A model generated the notes under the pieces. That model had not been told where the DNA came from. It saw only the letters and a program-made list of their open reading frames with translations, and searched no databases. This document shows, piece by piece, positions 9,888 through 17,516 of a DNA stretch of 64,000 nucleotides; position 1 is the stretch's first letter, and each line of letters starts with the position of its first letter. This DNA comes from Brevundimonas vesicularis (lineage in GTDB: Bacteria > Pseudomonadota > Alphaproteobacteria > Caulobacterales > Caulobacteraceae), in contig NZ_CP115671.1 of assembly GCF_027886425.1 (NCBI RefSeq), positions 2,108,001-2,172,000 on the forward strand. The letters run 5' to 3'. Made by a program: the position numbers and the translations under genes.

Positions 9888-10589
9888 ATGAGCCAACCCG
9901 CCTCCCCCATCGGCGTCTGCGTCACGCCCGTCACCCCGCTTCAACAGAACTGCACGACCGTCTGGTGCACCGCCACCAACAAGGCCGCCGTGATCGATCC
10001 CGGCGGTTCGGTCGATGCGGTCCTGGGCGAGGTTGCGCGACGCGGCCTGACGCTGGATCAGATCTGGATCACCCACGGCCATCTGGATCACGCGGGCGGC
10101 GCGGCCGAAATGCAGGAGAAGACCGGCGCCCAGATCACCGGCCCTCAGAAGGCCGACCAGTTCTGGATCGACCGAATCGTGGAGAGCGGCCGGATGTACG
10201 GCCTGCCCGACGCCCGCCCCTTCACGCCCGACCGCTGGCTGGAGGATGGCGACACGGTATCGTTGGGGGAAACGATCTGGGAGGTGCGTCACTGCCCCGG
10301 CCATACGCCCGGGCACGTCATCTTCTTCAATCGCGCGGCGCGATTCGCTCAGGTCGGCGACGTTCTGTTCAAGGGTTCGGTCGGTCGCACCGACTTCCCG
10401 ATGAGCGATCCGCCCGCACTGATCCGCTCCGTGATCGAAAACCTTTGGCCGCTGGGCGACGACGTCACCTTTGTGCCGGGCCACGGGCCGATCTCCACCT
10501 TTGGTGAAGAGCGACGGACCAATCCGTTCGTGTCTGACGCCGCAATGCGACAGGCCCCGATCCAGCGAGAGCCGTCGGGGCCTGCCTGA
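9888..10589 (+). CDS. MBL-fold metallo-hydrolase, YcbL/glyoxalase II-like
   Basis: This is a 233-residue cytoplasmic metallo-beta-lactamase-fold hydrolase. The zinc-binding THGHLDH (H63, H65, D67, H68), CPGHTPGHV, GDVLF and FVPGHGP motifs are complete, so a di-metal centre is expected. Length and the NCTTVWC start match the YcbL-type glyoxalase II-like group, which acts on thioesters such as S-lactoylglutathione, but the substrate is not proven. The start MSQPASPIG was preferred over a 12-codon upstream alternative. It is divergent from tig. Confidence 0.88.
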   Translation: MSQPASPIGVCVTPVTPLQQNCTTVWCTATNKAAVIDPGGSVDAVLGEVARRGLTLDQIWITHGHLDHAGGAAEMQEKTGAQITGPQKADQFWIDRIVESGRMYGLPDARPFTPDRWLEDGDTVSLGETIWEVRHCPGHTPGHVIFFNRAARFAQVGDVLFKGSVGRTDFPMSDPPALIRSVIENLWPLGDDVTFVPGHGPISTFGEERRTNPFVSDAAMRQAPIQREPSGPA

Positions 10590-10607
10590 GCCTGCTGATC
10601 GCGTGGT

Positions 10608-10901
10608 TTATCGACGCAGGATCATGCCGATGATGACGCCGATGCCCAGTGCATAGAGCGTCGCCTTCATCGGATTGTCCTGAATGTCTTCCTGCACGCG
10701 ATGAACGCGTCCGGAAATCTTCTCACGCACCAGGCCCGCATCTTCTCTGACGGCCTGACGGACCGACGTGGTCTTGCCAAAGCTGCGGCCCTCGCCTTGG
10801 GCAAGAATTGCGTCGGCCTGTCGGTCCAGACGTTGGGTCAGATCATCGTCCTCCAGGACGATGTCGTCGGGTGATGTCGCGCTTATCGGGGTGTTGGTCA
10901 T
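10608..10901 (-). CDS. DUF883/ElaB-like membrane-anchored stress protein
   Basis: This 97-residue protein has an acidic, helical body (DDIVLEDDDLTQRLDRQADAI) and a single C-terminal membrane span (ALGIGVIIGMILRR) ending in Arg. That is the layout of the DUF883/ElaB family. ElaB-type proteins sit in the inner membrane by their tail and are made in stationary phase and stress; one E. coli member binds ribosomes. The start at 10901 has GGAG upstream. A sigma-EcfG-like promoter (GGAAC, 16 bases, GGTT) lies at 10927-10951 on this strand, back-to-back with one serving the next small gene. Confidence 0.75.
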   Translation of the reverse strand: MTNTPISATSPDDIVLEDDDLTQRLDRQADAILAQGEGRSFGKTTSVRQAVREDAGLVREKISGRVHRVQEDIQDNPMKATLYALGIGVIIGMILRR

Positions 10902-10926
10902 CTCGATCTCCGTGGTTCGCTGAACA

Positions 10927-10951
10927 AACCGGTGTTGCGACCCATGGTTCC
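10927..10951 (-). promoter_or_regulatory. Sigma-EcfG-like promoter for the DUF883 gene
   Basis: On the minus strand GGAAC (10947-10951) is followed after 16 bases by GGTT (10927-10930). The alphaproteobacterial general stress consensus is GGAAC-N16/17-CGTT, so one position differs. It lies 26-50 bases before the start codon. Confidence 0.55.
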
Positions 10952-10955
10952 TTTT

Positions 10956-10980
10956 TGAACGCGGGCGATCAGGGTGCGTT
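10956..10980 (+). promoter_or_regulatory. Sigma-EcfG-like promoter for the Pro-rich small gene
   Basis: TGAAC (10956-10960), 16 bases, CGTT (10977-10980). The -10 is perfect and one base differs in the -35. It is back-to-back with the DUF883 promoter and 25 bases before the start codon. Confidence 0.5.
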
Positions 10981-11004
10981 GGTTGATCGCACAAGGAGCC
11001 GCTC

Positions 11005-11166
11005 ATGACCTATATCGAACCCACTCCGACCACTCCGCAACCCGAGATCCAGCCTGAGCCGGCGCAGCAGCCGGAAATACAGCCTTCAGACACGCCCGAT
11101 GAAGTTCCGCCGATGGAACCGGATGGTGGCGGCGAAGGTGATTCGCGGCCTTACGGTGCTGGGTAA
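11005..11166 (+). CDS. Small Pro/Glu-rich protein
   Basis: This 53-residue protein starts at an ATG with AAGGAG 7 bases upstream. It has a low-complexity, disordered sequence rich in Pro, Glu and Gln, with a repeated PEIQP unit (PQPEIQPEP, QQPEIQPSD), then GGGEGDSRPYGAG. No signal peptide or known family is seen. It is shorter than usual gene cut-offs. The good ribosome-binding site and the sigma-EcfG-like promoter suggest a real stress-induced microprotein. Confidence 0.6.
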   Translation: MTYIEPTPTTPQPEIQPEPAQQPEIQPSDTPDEVPPMEPDGGGEGDSRPYGAG

Positions 11167-11218
11167 AGTCAAACTCACGAGCCCTTGAGGATCGCGACAG
11201 TAAAACGGAGTTCCCGAC

Positions 11219-11243
11219 GGAACCGTCACCGAGTCACTGGGTT
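11219..11243 (+). promoter_or_regulatory. Sigma-EcfG-like promoter for the KGG-motif protein
   Basis: GGAAC (11219-11223), 16 bases, GGTT (11240-11243), 40 bases before the start codon of the KGG protein. It has the same spacing and the same -10 variant as the DUF883 promoter. Confidence 0.55.
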
Positions 11244-11282
11244 CACTTCAGCAAGCGCAACGGCAGCACTGAAAGGAACACG

Positions 11283-11504
11283 ATGGACAGCCAACCCACA
11301 CGCCCCTCCGGCGTTTCCAAGCGAGGTTTCGCCTCCATGGATCCCGAACGTCAGCGCGAAATCGCGCGCAAAGGGGGCGCAAGCGTCCCCAGCGAAAAAC
11401 GCAGCTTCTCCCAAGACCGCAGCCTCGCCGCACAGGCGGGCCGCAAGGGTGGAGAAGCGTCGCACGGAACCAAGAAAGACGCGGACGCCGCCGACGGGCA
11501 ATAG
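11283..11504 (+). CDS. KGG-motif general stress protein
   Basis: This 73-residue hydrophilic protein carries two KGG motifs (REIARKGGASV, AQAGRKGGEAS) as in the stress-induced KGG family (GsiB, YciG and ConJ types). Such proteins are disordered, hydrophilin-like and made under starvation or desiccation. The sequence RGFASMDPERQREIARKGG is the classic opening. AAAGGA lies 8 bases before the ATG. A sigma-EcfG-like promoter is just upstream and a strong terminator follows, so it is a single-gene unit of the general stress response, by inference. Confidence 0.85.
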   Translation: MDSQPTRPSGVSKRGFASMDPERQREIARKGGASVPSEKRSFSQDRSLAAQAGRKGGEASHGTKKDADAADGQ

Positions 11505-11525
11505 TCGGCGAAACTCGATACAAAC

Positions 11526-11559
11526 AGGGCGGCCCATCGATCGATGCGCCGCCCTTTTT
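11526..11559 (+). terminator. Rho-independent terminator of the KGG gene
   Basis: Stem AGGGCGGC (11526-11533) pairs with GCCGCCCT (11548-11555). The loop contains the palindrome ATCGATCGAT, and TTTTT follows. It lies 22 bases after the KGG stop and faces the end of the egt gene. Confidence 0.85.
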
Positions 11560-11587
11560 CTTGTCCGCGATCAGCCGCCCATTCGGC

Positions 11588-13747
11588 TCAGGCGCGCAGG
11601 ACCGCCAAGGCCACGCTCGGCGCCGGAGAGGTGTCGATGCGGACGACCGTCCAGCCGGCGGCGGCCGCCATGGTCTGGATCGATCCAGGCGTGAACTTGC
11701 GCGAGCTTTCAGTGTGGATCGTCTCGCCGGTCATAAAGCGGAATGTCCGATCTCCGATGCGCGCGGTCGTAGGCGCGATCGCTTGCAGATGCATTTCCAT
11801 GCGCGAGGCGTCCGGGTTCCACACGGCGCGGTGAACAAAGGCGTCCACGTCGAAATCAGCATCCAGCTCGGTGTTGGCGCGGATCAGAACATTGCGATTG
11901 AACGCCGCCGTCACGCCCTGGCTGTCGTCATAGGCGGCGACCAGGATCGCAGGGTCTTTGACCAGATCGACGCCCAAAATGAACAACGCCCCCTCGCCCA
12001 GCATCCGACGCGCCGCGGCCAGGAATGCTTCGGCCTCGTCAGGTTGCAGATTGCCGATGGTCGAGCCGGGGAAGAAGCCAATTCGCCGTCCCGACGGCAG
12101 GTCTTCGGGCAGCGGCGCCAAATGCTCGAAATCTCCCAGAACCGGCTGCACGCGCAGCTTCGGATAGTCAGCGCGGACGCGAATGGCGGCGTCCATCAGG
12201 GCGCTCTCGCTGATGTCGAGGGGGACGTAGGCGCCGAGCTCGGTGGCGGCGTCCAACAGAATCCGCGTCTTCTCGCTGGCGCCGGATCCGAACTCGACCA
12301 GCACCGCATCGGGGCCGAAGTCGGCTGTCAGTTCCGCCGCGCGATCGCGCAACAGCGCCATTTCCTGCCGGGTCGGATAGTATTCGGGCAGCAAGGTGAT
12401 GTCTTCGAACAGACGCGACCCGTCCGCGTCATAGAACCACTTCGGCGGCACGGCCTTTTGCGCACGCGACAGCCCTTCGATCATATCCTTTCGAAAGGCG
12501 GCGGTTTGGGCGTCGTCCGCTGCGGCGTCTCGCGCCACGGTCCGATCTTCAGCCAGTCTCAAACCCATGAAGGCCCACCTCTGTTGCGGATAGAAGAAGT
12601 TGCGATAGGTGATGCGGTCATGGCCCGGCGGCGTGGCGAAAGATCCGCCTCGCAGCACCATCTGATTGGCCATGAACTTGCCGTTGTATTCGGCGGCGGT
12701 GCCCGGCGTCGGCTGAAAACCGGGATAGGGCGCATAGGCGCTGGACGTCCACTGCCACACTTCGCCAGCCAGGTTCGAGAACGCATCAGGCGAAGAGGCG
12801 GCGGCATGTTCCCATTCCGCCTCGGACGGCAGTCGCTTGCCGGCCCAACGGGCAAAGGCGTCGGCCTCATAAAAGCTGATGTGGCGAACCGGCGCAGCAG
12901 GATCGACAGGTTTACGCCCCGTCAGACCCATCACGGTCCAGTCGCCATCCGCCAAACGCCAATACAGCGGCGCGGTCCAGCCCTCAGCCTTGACCGTCGC
13001 CCAGCCGTCCGACAGCCACAGCTCGGAACGCGAATAGCCGCCATCCTGGATGAAGGCGATCCAGTCGCCGTTTGTCACCAGATCCGCAGCCAGAGCGAAC
13101 GGCTCCAGCCAGACGCGGTGCGACGGCCCCTCATTGTCGAAGGCGAAACCCGATCGGTCGTGGCCGATCGTCACCAGACCGCCTTCGAACGCCACCGTTC
13201 CAACGCGCGTGTTTTGAAGCGCCTCGGCTCTGGGCTCAATCTCATAGGCGGCGGGGTCGAGCGGAGAGCGCGACATCAGGTTCAACATATCCATCAGGAA
13301 AAGCTCCTGATGCTGCTGGTCGTGGTGCAAGCCCAGCTCGAACAGATAGCGTTGATGGCCGCTGGTCTCGCCCTGTGCCAGCCAGGCGACCATGCGGCGG
13401 TCGATCTCTCGGCGATAGGCCAGGACCTCATCGACGGAGGGGCGAGTCATCAGCCCGCGCTGGTCCCGCCTGACCCGCTCGCCCAAAGCCTCATAGTAGG
13501 AGTTGAACAGCTGCTGAAAACGCGGATCGACGGGCTGGTATCCGGGATCGGACGACAGGATCATCGCCTCGAAAAACCAACTGGTGTGCGCCAGATGCCA
13601 TTTCCCTGGGCTGCAATCCGCCATCGACTGAGCTGACAGATCCTCGGCAGACAAACCTTCAGCCAGAGCGATCATGCGCGCGCGAACGGACTTAAACCGC
13701 GCCACGTCTGACGCAACCCGCGGGTCGGGCTCGGAGCGCGCATTCAT
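11588..13747 (-). CDS. egtB-egtD: Fused ergothioneine biosynthesis enzyme: EgtB sulfoxide synthase plus EgtD histidine methyltransferase
   Basis: One uninterrupted 719-residue frame joins two enzymes that are normally separate. Residues 1-400 are EgtB: a DinB-like domain with iron-ligand candidates H51 (KWHLAHTSWFFE), H142 and H146 (HHDQQHQEL), then a formylglycine-enzyme-type sulfatase-modifying domain (LPSEAEWEHAA, NLAGEVWQWTSS, VLRGGSF, YRNFFYP). Residues about 415-719 are EgtD: PPKWFYDADGSRLFEDIT, SAM-binding VEFGSGASEKTR, VPLDISESAL, FFPGSTIGN. EgtD trimethylates histidine to hercynine; EgtB couples hercynine to a thiol donor with oxygen. No separate egtC or egtE is seen nearby. The ATG at 13747 is used; a GTG 33 codons upstream (13846) is possible. 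The order is the reverse of fungal Egt1 (EgtD first). Confidence 0.9.
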   Translation of the reverse strand: MNARSEPDPRVASDVARFKSVRARMIALAEGLSAEDLSAQSMADCSPGKWHLAHTSWFFEAMILSSDPGYQPVDPRFQQLFNSYYEALGERVRRDQRGLMTRPSVDEVLAYRREIDRRMVAWLAQGETSGHQRYLFELGLHHDQQHQELFLMDMLNLMSRSPLDPAAYEIEPRAEALQNTRVGTVAFEGGLVTIGHDRSGFAFDNEGPSHRVWLEPFALAADLVTNGDWIAFIQDGGYSRSELWLSDGWATVKAEGWTAPLYWRLADGDWTVMGLTGRKPVDPAAPVRHISFYEADAFARWAGKRLPSEAEWEHAAASSPDAFSNLAGEVWQWTSSAYAPYPGFQPTPGTAAEYNGKFMANQMVLRGGSFATPPGHDRITYRNFFYPQQRWAFMGLRLAEDRTVARDAAADDAQTAAFRKDMIEGLSRAQKAVPPKWFYDADGSRLFEDITLLPEYYPTRQEMALLRDRAAELTADFGPDAVLVEFGSGASEKTRILLDAATELGAYVPLDISESALMDAAIRVRADYPKLRVQPVLGDFEHLAPLPEDLPSGRRIGFFPGSTIGNLQPDEAEAFLAAARRMLGEGALFILGVDLVKDPAILVAAYDDSQGVTAAFNRNVLIRANTELDADFDVDAFVHRAVWNPDASRMEMHLQAIAPTTARIGDRTFRFMTGETIHTESSRKFTPGSIQTMAAAAGWTVVRIDTSPAPSVALAVLRA

Positions 13748-13849
13748 GTCAGCTGTCCCGTCCGACACCAGCCCCAGCGCCTTGTCAGTGCCGAACAAAC
13801 GCACCAACAAGGCCAAGGTTCCCAAGCACTTGGCGTTCGGGATCACATA

Positions 13850-15061
13850 TCAGCGCATCGGGCGGCCGCCATGTTTGGCGTATTCCAACCGCGCGATGGT
13901 GCGATTATGGACTTCGTCCGGGCCGTCGGCGATGCGCAAGGTGCGGACACCCGCGTAAAGCTCGGCCAAAGGCGTGTCGCCCGAGACACCGGCGCCGCCG
14001 AACGCCTGAATGGCGTCGTCGATGATCTGCAAAGCCATCTTCGGCGCGGCGACCTTGATCTGGGCGATCTCGGAACGCGCGTTCTTGGCTCCCGCCTGAT
14101 CCATCATCCAGGCGGCCTTGAGCACCAGCAGGCGGCACATCTCGATGTTGGTGCGAGCCTCCGCGACGCGCTGTTCCCAGACCGAGTGTTCCGCCAACTG
14201 CTTCTTGAACGCCGTCCGGCTCAGCAGCCGCCTCACCATCAGTTCCAGCGCCCGCTCGGCTGCGCCTATCGTGCGCATGCAGTGGTGAATACGGCCTGGG
14301 CCAAGCCGCCCCTGAGCGATCTCGAAGCCCCTGCCCTCGCCGGCGATCAAGTTCTCGACCGGCACGCGGACATTTTCCAGCACGACCTCGGCGTGGCCGA
14401 TCGGCTTTTCGTCATAGCCGAACACCGACAGCATCCGCTCGACGCGGAAGCCAGGCGTGTCGGCCGGCACGATGATCTGCGACTGCTGGGCGTGGGATGC
14501 GGCGTCCGGATCCGTCTTGCCCATGACGATGGTCACGGCCAAATTCGGATGGCCCATATTGGTCGACCACCACTTGCGGCCGTTGATGACATAGTGGTCG
14601 CCGTCCCGCTCGATCCGGGTCTGGATGTTGGTGGCGTCGGATGAGGCGACTTCAGGCTCGGTCATCAGGAAGGCCGAACGGATTTCGCCGGCCATCAGGG
14701 GCTTCAGCCAGCGCGCCTGCTGTTCGGCGTTCCCGTACATATGGAGCACCTCCATATTGCCGGTGTCGGGGGCGTTGCAGTTGAACACCTCGGCCGACCA
14801 CAGATGCCGCCCCATCATCTCGGCCAGCGGCGCGTATTCCAGATTGGTCAGACCCGCCCCGTGTTCGCCGGGCAGGAACATATTCCACAGTCCGGCTTCC
14901 TTCGCGGCCGCCTTCATCGTCTCCATGACCGGCGGCTGACGGTTCGAATCCTCGCGCACCTGGGCGAAATATTCGGCTTCGCGCGGGATGACCTGCTCGT
15001 CCAGGAAGCGACGGACGCGGGCGTGCCAATCCAGGGCGCGGTCGGAATGTTTGAAGTCCAT
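13850..15061 (-). CDS. Acyl-CoA dehydrogenase family protein (ACAD10/11-like)
   Basis: This is a 403-residue flavoprotein that introduces the alpha-beta double bond into acyl-CoA, passing electrons to ETF. Visible are the N-terminal helical domain, the FAD/substrate beta-domain (FLMTEPEVASSDATN, INGRKWWSTN) and the C-terminal bundle (QAFGGAGVSGDTPLA). The C-terminal DGPDEVH replaces the YEGTxxI segment of medium-chain enzymes, as in ACAD10/11-type members, so the usual catalytic Glu position holds Asp here. The start MDFKHSD at 15061 has AGAGGAA upstream. An SCP2 protein lies upstream behind a hairpin and egtB-egtD lies downstream. Confidence 0.92.
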   Translation of the reverse strand: MDFKHSDRALDWHARVRRFLDEQVIPREAEYFAQVREDSNRQPPVMETMKAAAKEAGLWNMFLPGEHGAGLTNLEYAPLAEMMGRHLWSAEVFNCNAPDTGNMEVLHMYGNAEQQARWLKPLMAGEIRSAFLMTEPEVASSDATNIQTRIERDGDHYVINGRKWWSTNMGHPNLAVTIVMGKTDPDAASHAQQSQIIVPADTPGFRVERMLSVFGYDEKPIGHAEVVLENVRVPVENLIAGEGRGFEIAQGRLGPGRIHHCMRTIGAAERALELMVRRLLSRTAFKKQLAEHSVWEQRVAEARTNIEMCRLLVLKAAWMMDQAGAKNARSEIAQIKVAAPKMALQIIDDAIQAFGGAGVSGDTPLAELYAGVRTLRIADGPDEVHNRTIARLEYAKHGGRPMR

Positions 15062-15111
15062 GTCGTTTCCTCTTTCCCGTTCGCGTCTCTGCCGGACGCT
15101 CGATACGAAAA

Positions 15112-15141
15112 CGGCGCGGTCCCTGGTCGGGAGCCGCGCCG
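15112..15141 (-). terminator. Likely terminator between the SCP2 and acyl-CoA dehydrogenase genes
   Basis: CGGCGCGG (15112-15119) pairs with CCGCGCCG (15134-15141), with an inner TCCC/GGGA pairing. On the minus strand TTTTCG follows. It sits about 25 bases after the SCP2 stop. Confidence 0.65.
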
Positions 15142-15166
15142 CCATAGCTGGTCGTTCAGACCGGCA

Positions 15167-15472
15167 TCAGCGCTTCAGCAGCGGAGCCAGTTTCTGGGCG
15201 ATCATCATGTCGCCGGCGATCTTCAGCTTGCCCTGCATGAAGGCCATCATCGGGTCCAGCTTGCCTTCCGACAGGGCCATGAAGTCATCCCACTTCATCG
15301 AGACGGTGGCGTCGGCTGGCTTGTCTTCGTTGGTGACCGTATTGGGCGTGGAGGCGCCATCGATGTAGATCTTGCCCTCGTCGCCGAGGTCGAGCTTGAC
15401 GGTCTTGCCGAGGCCGGAGTTGTCGCCGACGGCGCCGCGGATGTGTTCGGTGACTTGTGCGAGATCGGGCAT
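15167..15472 (-). CDS. SCP2 sterol-binding domain protein
   Basis: This 101-residue stand-alone SCP2 domain has a small alpha/beta fold with a lipid-binding tunnel. Typical stretches are VKLDLGDEGKIYIDG, DATVSMKWDDFMAL and the hydrophobic C-terminal GKLKIAGDMMIAQKLAPLL. Family members bind fatty acyl-CoA or other lipids in the cytosol. The position beside an acyl-CoA dehydrogenase suggests a role as fatty-acid carrier, which is inference. GGGAG lies upstream of the ATG. Confidence 0.9.
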   Translation of the reverse strand: MPDLAQVTEHIRGAVGDNSGLGKTVKLDLGDEGKIYIDGASTPNTVTNEDKPADATVSMKWDDFMALSEGKLDPMMAFMQGKLKIAGDMMIAQKLAPLLKR

Positions 15473-15557
15473 TGGGGGCGTCTCCCTGTTGGACGTTGTG
15501 AACTACGGGTTAGCCCGCATCGGCGGGGGCGCCAAGATCACGTCGGGGAAAGCTCGG

Positions 15558-15668
15558 TCACTTCTCGTCAGCGGATCTGGAAAACAGGCTGGCTGCGCCT
15601 AGCGCGACCATGAAGAAGGCAAACGCCGTCACGATAGCGGCGACGAAGGGAACAGCGGATTGCGGCAT
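15558..15668 (-). CDS. 36-residue single-pass membrane microprotein
   Basis: A short frame starts at an ATG 5 bases after GGAG. It encodes MPQSAVPF, one strong hydrophobic segment (VAAIVTAFAFFMVALGAASL) and a short charged tail FSRSADEK. It therefore looks like a one-span inner-membrane peptide with the tail in the cytosol or periplasm. No family is recognised. It lies between the SCP2 and SemiSWEET genes on the same strand. Support is the ribosome-binding site and the sharp membrane-like composition. Confidence 0.5.
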   Translation of the reverse strand: MPQSAVPFVAAIVTAFAFFMVALGAASLFSRSADEK

Positions 15669-15734
15669 TGGAAATCTCCTCTGCCCCCGCTCTGCGCCCC
15701 ATCGCGCCAGCGCGCCTTGATCAGGATCAAACCG

Positions 15735-16013
15735 CTATTTGTCGGGATCGCCGTCGCGGAACCGCCACTTCATCACAAGCACGCCGGACGCCATCACCAG
15801 CGCGCAGGCGTTGGCGACCGTGACAGGCCAGGCCTGCGTCATGACGCCATAGACGACCCACAGCACGAAACAGGTCACCGTCAGTGAGTAGGTCTTCAAG
15901 CTGACCGACGACGCGTCGCGCTCCTTCCAGATCTTGACCGCCTGAGGCGCGAAGCTGGTGATCGAGCAGATCGCAGCCGCTGAGCCGACGATATTGCCGA
16001 TCAGGTCGCTCAT
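15735..16013 (-). CDS. SemiSWEET-type sugar transporter
   Basis: This 92-residue protein has three membrane spans, matching one PQ-loop/MtN3 unit. Such units dimerise into a sugar channel in the inner membrane. The signature SFAPQAVKIWKERDASSVSLKTY, with the Pro-Gln pair and the following polar helix, is diagnostic. VLWVVYGV and the Asn in VANACALVMASG in the third span line the substrate pocket in SemiSWEETs. The sugar (sucrose or glucose in studied members) cannot be predicted. No clear Shine-Dalgarno sequence precedes the ATG. Confidence 0.88.
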   Translation of the reverse strand: MSDLIGNIVGSAAAICSITSFAPQAVKIWKERDASSVSLKTYSLTVTCFVLWVVYGVMTQAWPVTVANACALVMASGVLVMKWRFRDGDPDK

Positions 16014-16085
16014 GCCGCGATCGTCGACATGACGTTGAGGCTAGATCTGCACATGCCGCACTCTCAGCGGCCGCCCCAAAGGATG

Positions 16086-17516
16086 TCAGCGTCGGACGCC
16101 AGGCGGCGGCCGTCTGGCCTGGGTCACCTGTTCGAAGGCGTAACCCAGCGAAAGGATGCGCGCATCGTCCCACTTCCCGCCGAGGAAGCTGATTCCCACC
16201 GGCATTCCCCGATCGAAGCCCATCGGCACGGTCAGGTGCGGATAGCCGGCGACGGCGGCCAGCTGGCTGGCCGATCCCTGCATGTCGTCGTCGTCCTTGG
16301 AATCGTTGGTCCAGGCGCGCGACGTGGTGGGCGCGATCAGGGCGATGACGCCATTCTCCCTCATCAGTCGATCGATGCCCTCCGGCCCCGCAAGTCTGAG
16401 CGAGTTCGCGCGCGCCTCCAGATAGTCGGCGTCGGTCAAATCGCCCATCGCCTGGGCGCGCTCAAAGATGTCCTGACCGAACAGCACCGTCTCGCGCGGT
16501 TCGGCGGCGTTGAAGGCGATGACGTCGGCCAGGTTGCGGGTGCGGACCTGCTGCGGGTCGGTCGAGGCCAGATAGACGTTCAGATCGTGCTTCAGCTCAT
16601 AGAGCAGCACCTTGAACTCGGCCGCGCCTATGACCCGGCCATCCGGTCCCTCGGGCAGATCGACCAGGACGGCGCCGGCATCGCGCAGGGCCTTCAGGTT
16701 CTGCTCGAACACCGCCTGGGTTTCTGGCGAGTAGCCTTTCAGGAACCGCATCACCCCGATCCGCGCGCCGCGCAGCGCATTGACGTCCAGCCCGGCGGCG
16801 TAGTCGACCTTGCGCGCATCGGCCTCGACCGTCGCCGGATCGGCCGGATCGGACCCGGCGATGACCGTCAGCACCCTGGCCGCATCCCTGACGGTCGTCG
16901 CCATCGGCCCGGCGGTGTCCTGCGAATGGCTGATCGGCACGATGTGGGTGCGCGAGACCAGGCCCACGGTCGGCTTGAACCCGACCACGCCGTTGACCGA
17001 CGCCGGGCAGGTGATCGACCCGTCCGTCTCCGTTCCAATGGCGACGGGCGTCAGCCCCAGCGCCACCGCCGCCCCGCTGCCGGACGACGATCCACAAGGC
17101 GTGCGCGCGGGATCATAGGGGTTCAGCGTCTGGCCGCCGACGGCGCTCCAGCCGCTGATCGAGTCCGACGAGCGGATATTGGCCCACTCCGACAGGTTGG
17201 TCTTTCCGACGATCACGGCCCCGGCGGCGCGCAGTCGCCCGACCAGCGGCGCGTCCCGTCCCGGCGCATTGTTCGCCAGCGCCAACGACCCGGCGGTGGT
17301 CGGCATGTCCGCCGTCTCGATATTGTCCTTCAGCAGTATCGGCATGCCGGAAATCGCCGACACGCCCCGGCTGGGTGATGTCGCGGTCCAGACCAGCACC
17401 GAATGGGCGCTGTCATTGGCTCGCCCCGCCGCGACCACGGCGGATGCAGTTGGATAAGCGCCCTGCCCGGTCGCGCAGCCCGCAAGGGCCAGCGCGACCG
17501 CAGCCGCCGGAATCAA
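16086..17516 (-). CDS. Amidase-signature family lipoprotein
   Basis: This is a 476-residue hydrolase of the amidase signature family, which cleaves amide bonds with a Ser-cisSer-Lys triad. The residues are visible: K63 (PILLKDNIE), cis-Ser S143 (CGSSSGSG) and nucleophile S167 (GTETDGSI). A lipobox (ALALAGC, C14) suggests a lipid-anchored envelope protein. The start is taken as TTG at 17516, which overlaps the TGA of the upstream peptidase gene and has AAGG before it. The only ATG (17579) would overlap that gene by 67 bases but gives a more basic signal n-region, so the start is uncertain. Coupling to a peptidase suggests joint peptide or amide breakdown. Confidence 0.85.
   Translation of the reverse strand: MIPAAAVALALAGCATGQGAYPTASAVVAAGRANDSAHSVLVWTATSPSRGVSAISGMPILLKDNIETADMPTTAGSLALANNAPGRDAPLVGRLRAAGAVIVGKTNLSEWANIRSSDSISGWSAVGGQTLNPYDPARTPCGSSSGSGAAVALGLTPVAIGTETDGSITCPASVNGVVGFKPTVGLVSRTHIVPISHSQDTAGPMATTVRDAARVLTVIAGSDPADPATVEADARKVDYAAGLDVNALRGARIGVMRFLKGYSPETQAVFEQNLKALRDAGAVLVDLPEGPDGRVIGAAEFKVLLYELKHDLNVYLASTDPQQVRTRNLADVIAFNAAEPRETVLFGQDIFERAQAMGDLTDADYLEARANSLRLAGPEGIDRLMRENGVIALIAPTTSRAWTNDSKDDDDMQGSASQLAAVAGYPHLTVPMGFDRGMPVGISFLGGKWDDARILSLGYAFEQVTQARRPPPGVRR

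Noticed and set aside
11561..13636. A 691-codon open frame opposite the egtB-egtD gene
   Set aside because: Same reason: codon-bias shadow, no ribosome-binding site, no recognisable domain.
13748..13846. 33-codon N-terminal extension of EgtB from a GTG
   Set aside because: The extension has no likeness to EgtB N-termini. The ATG at 13747 gives the standard EgtB beginning.
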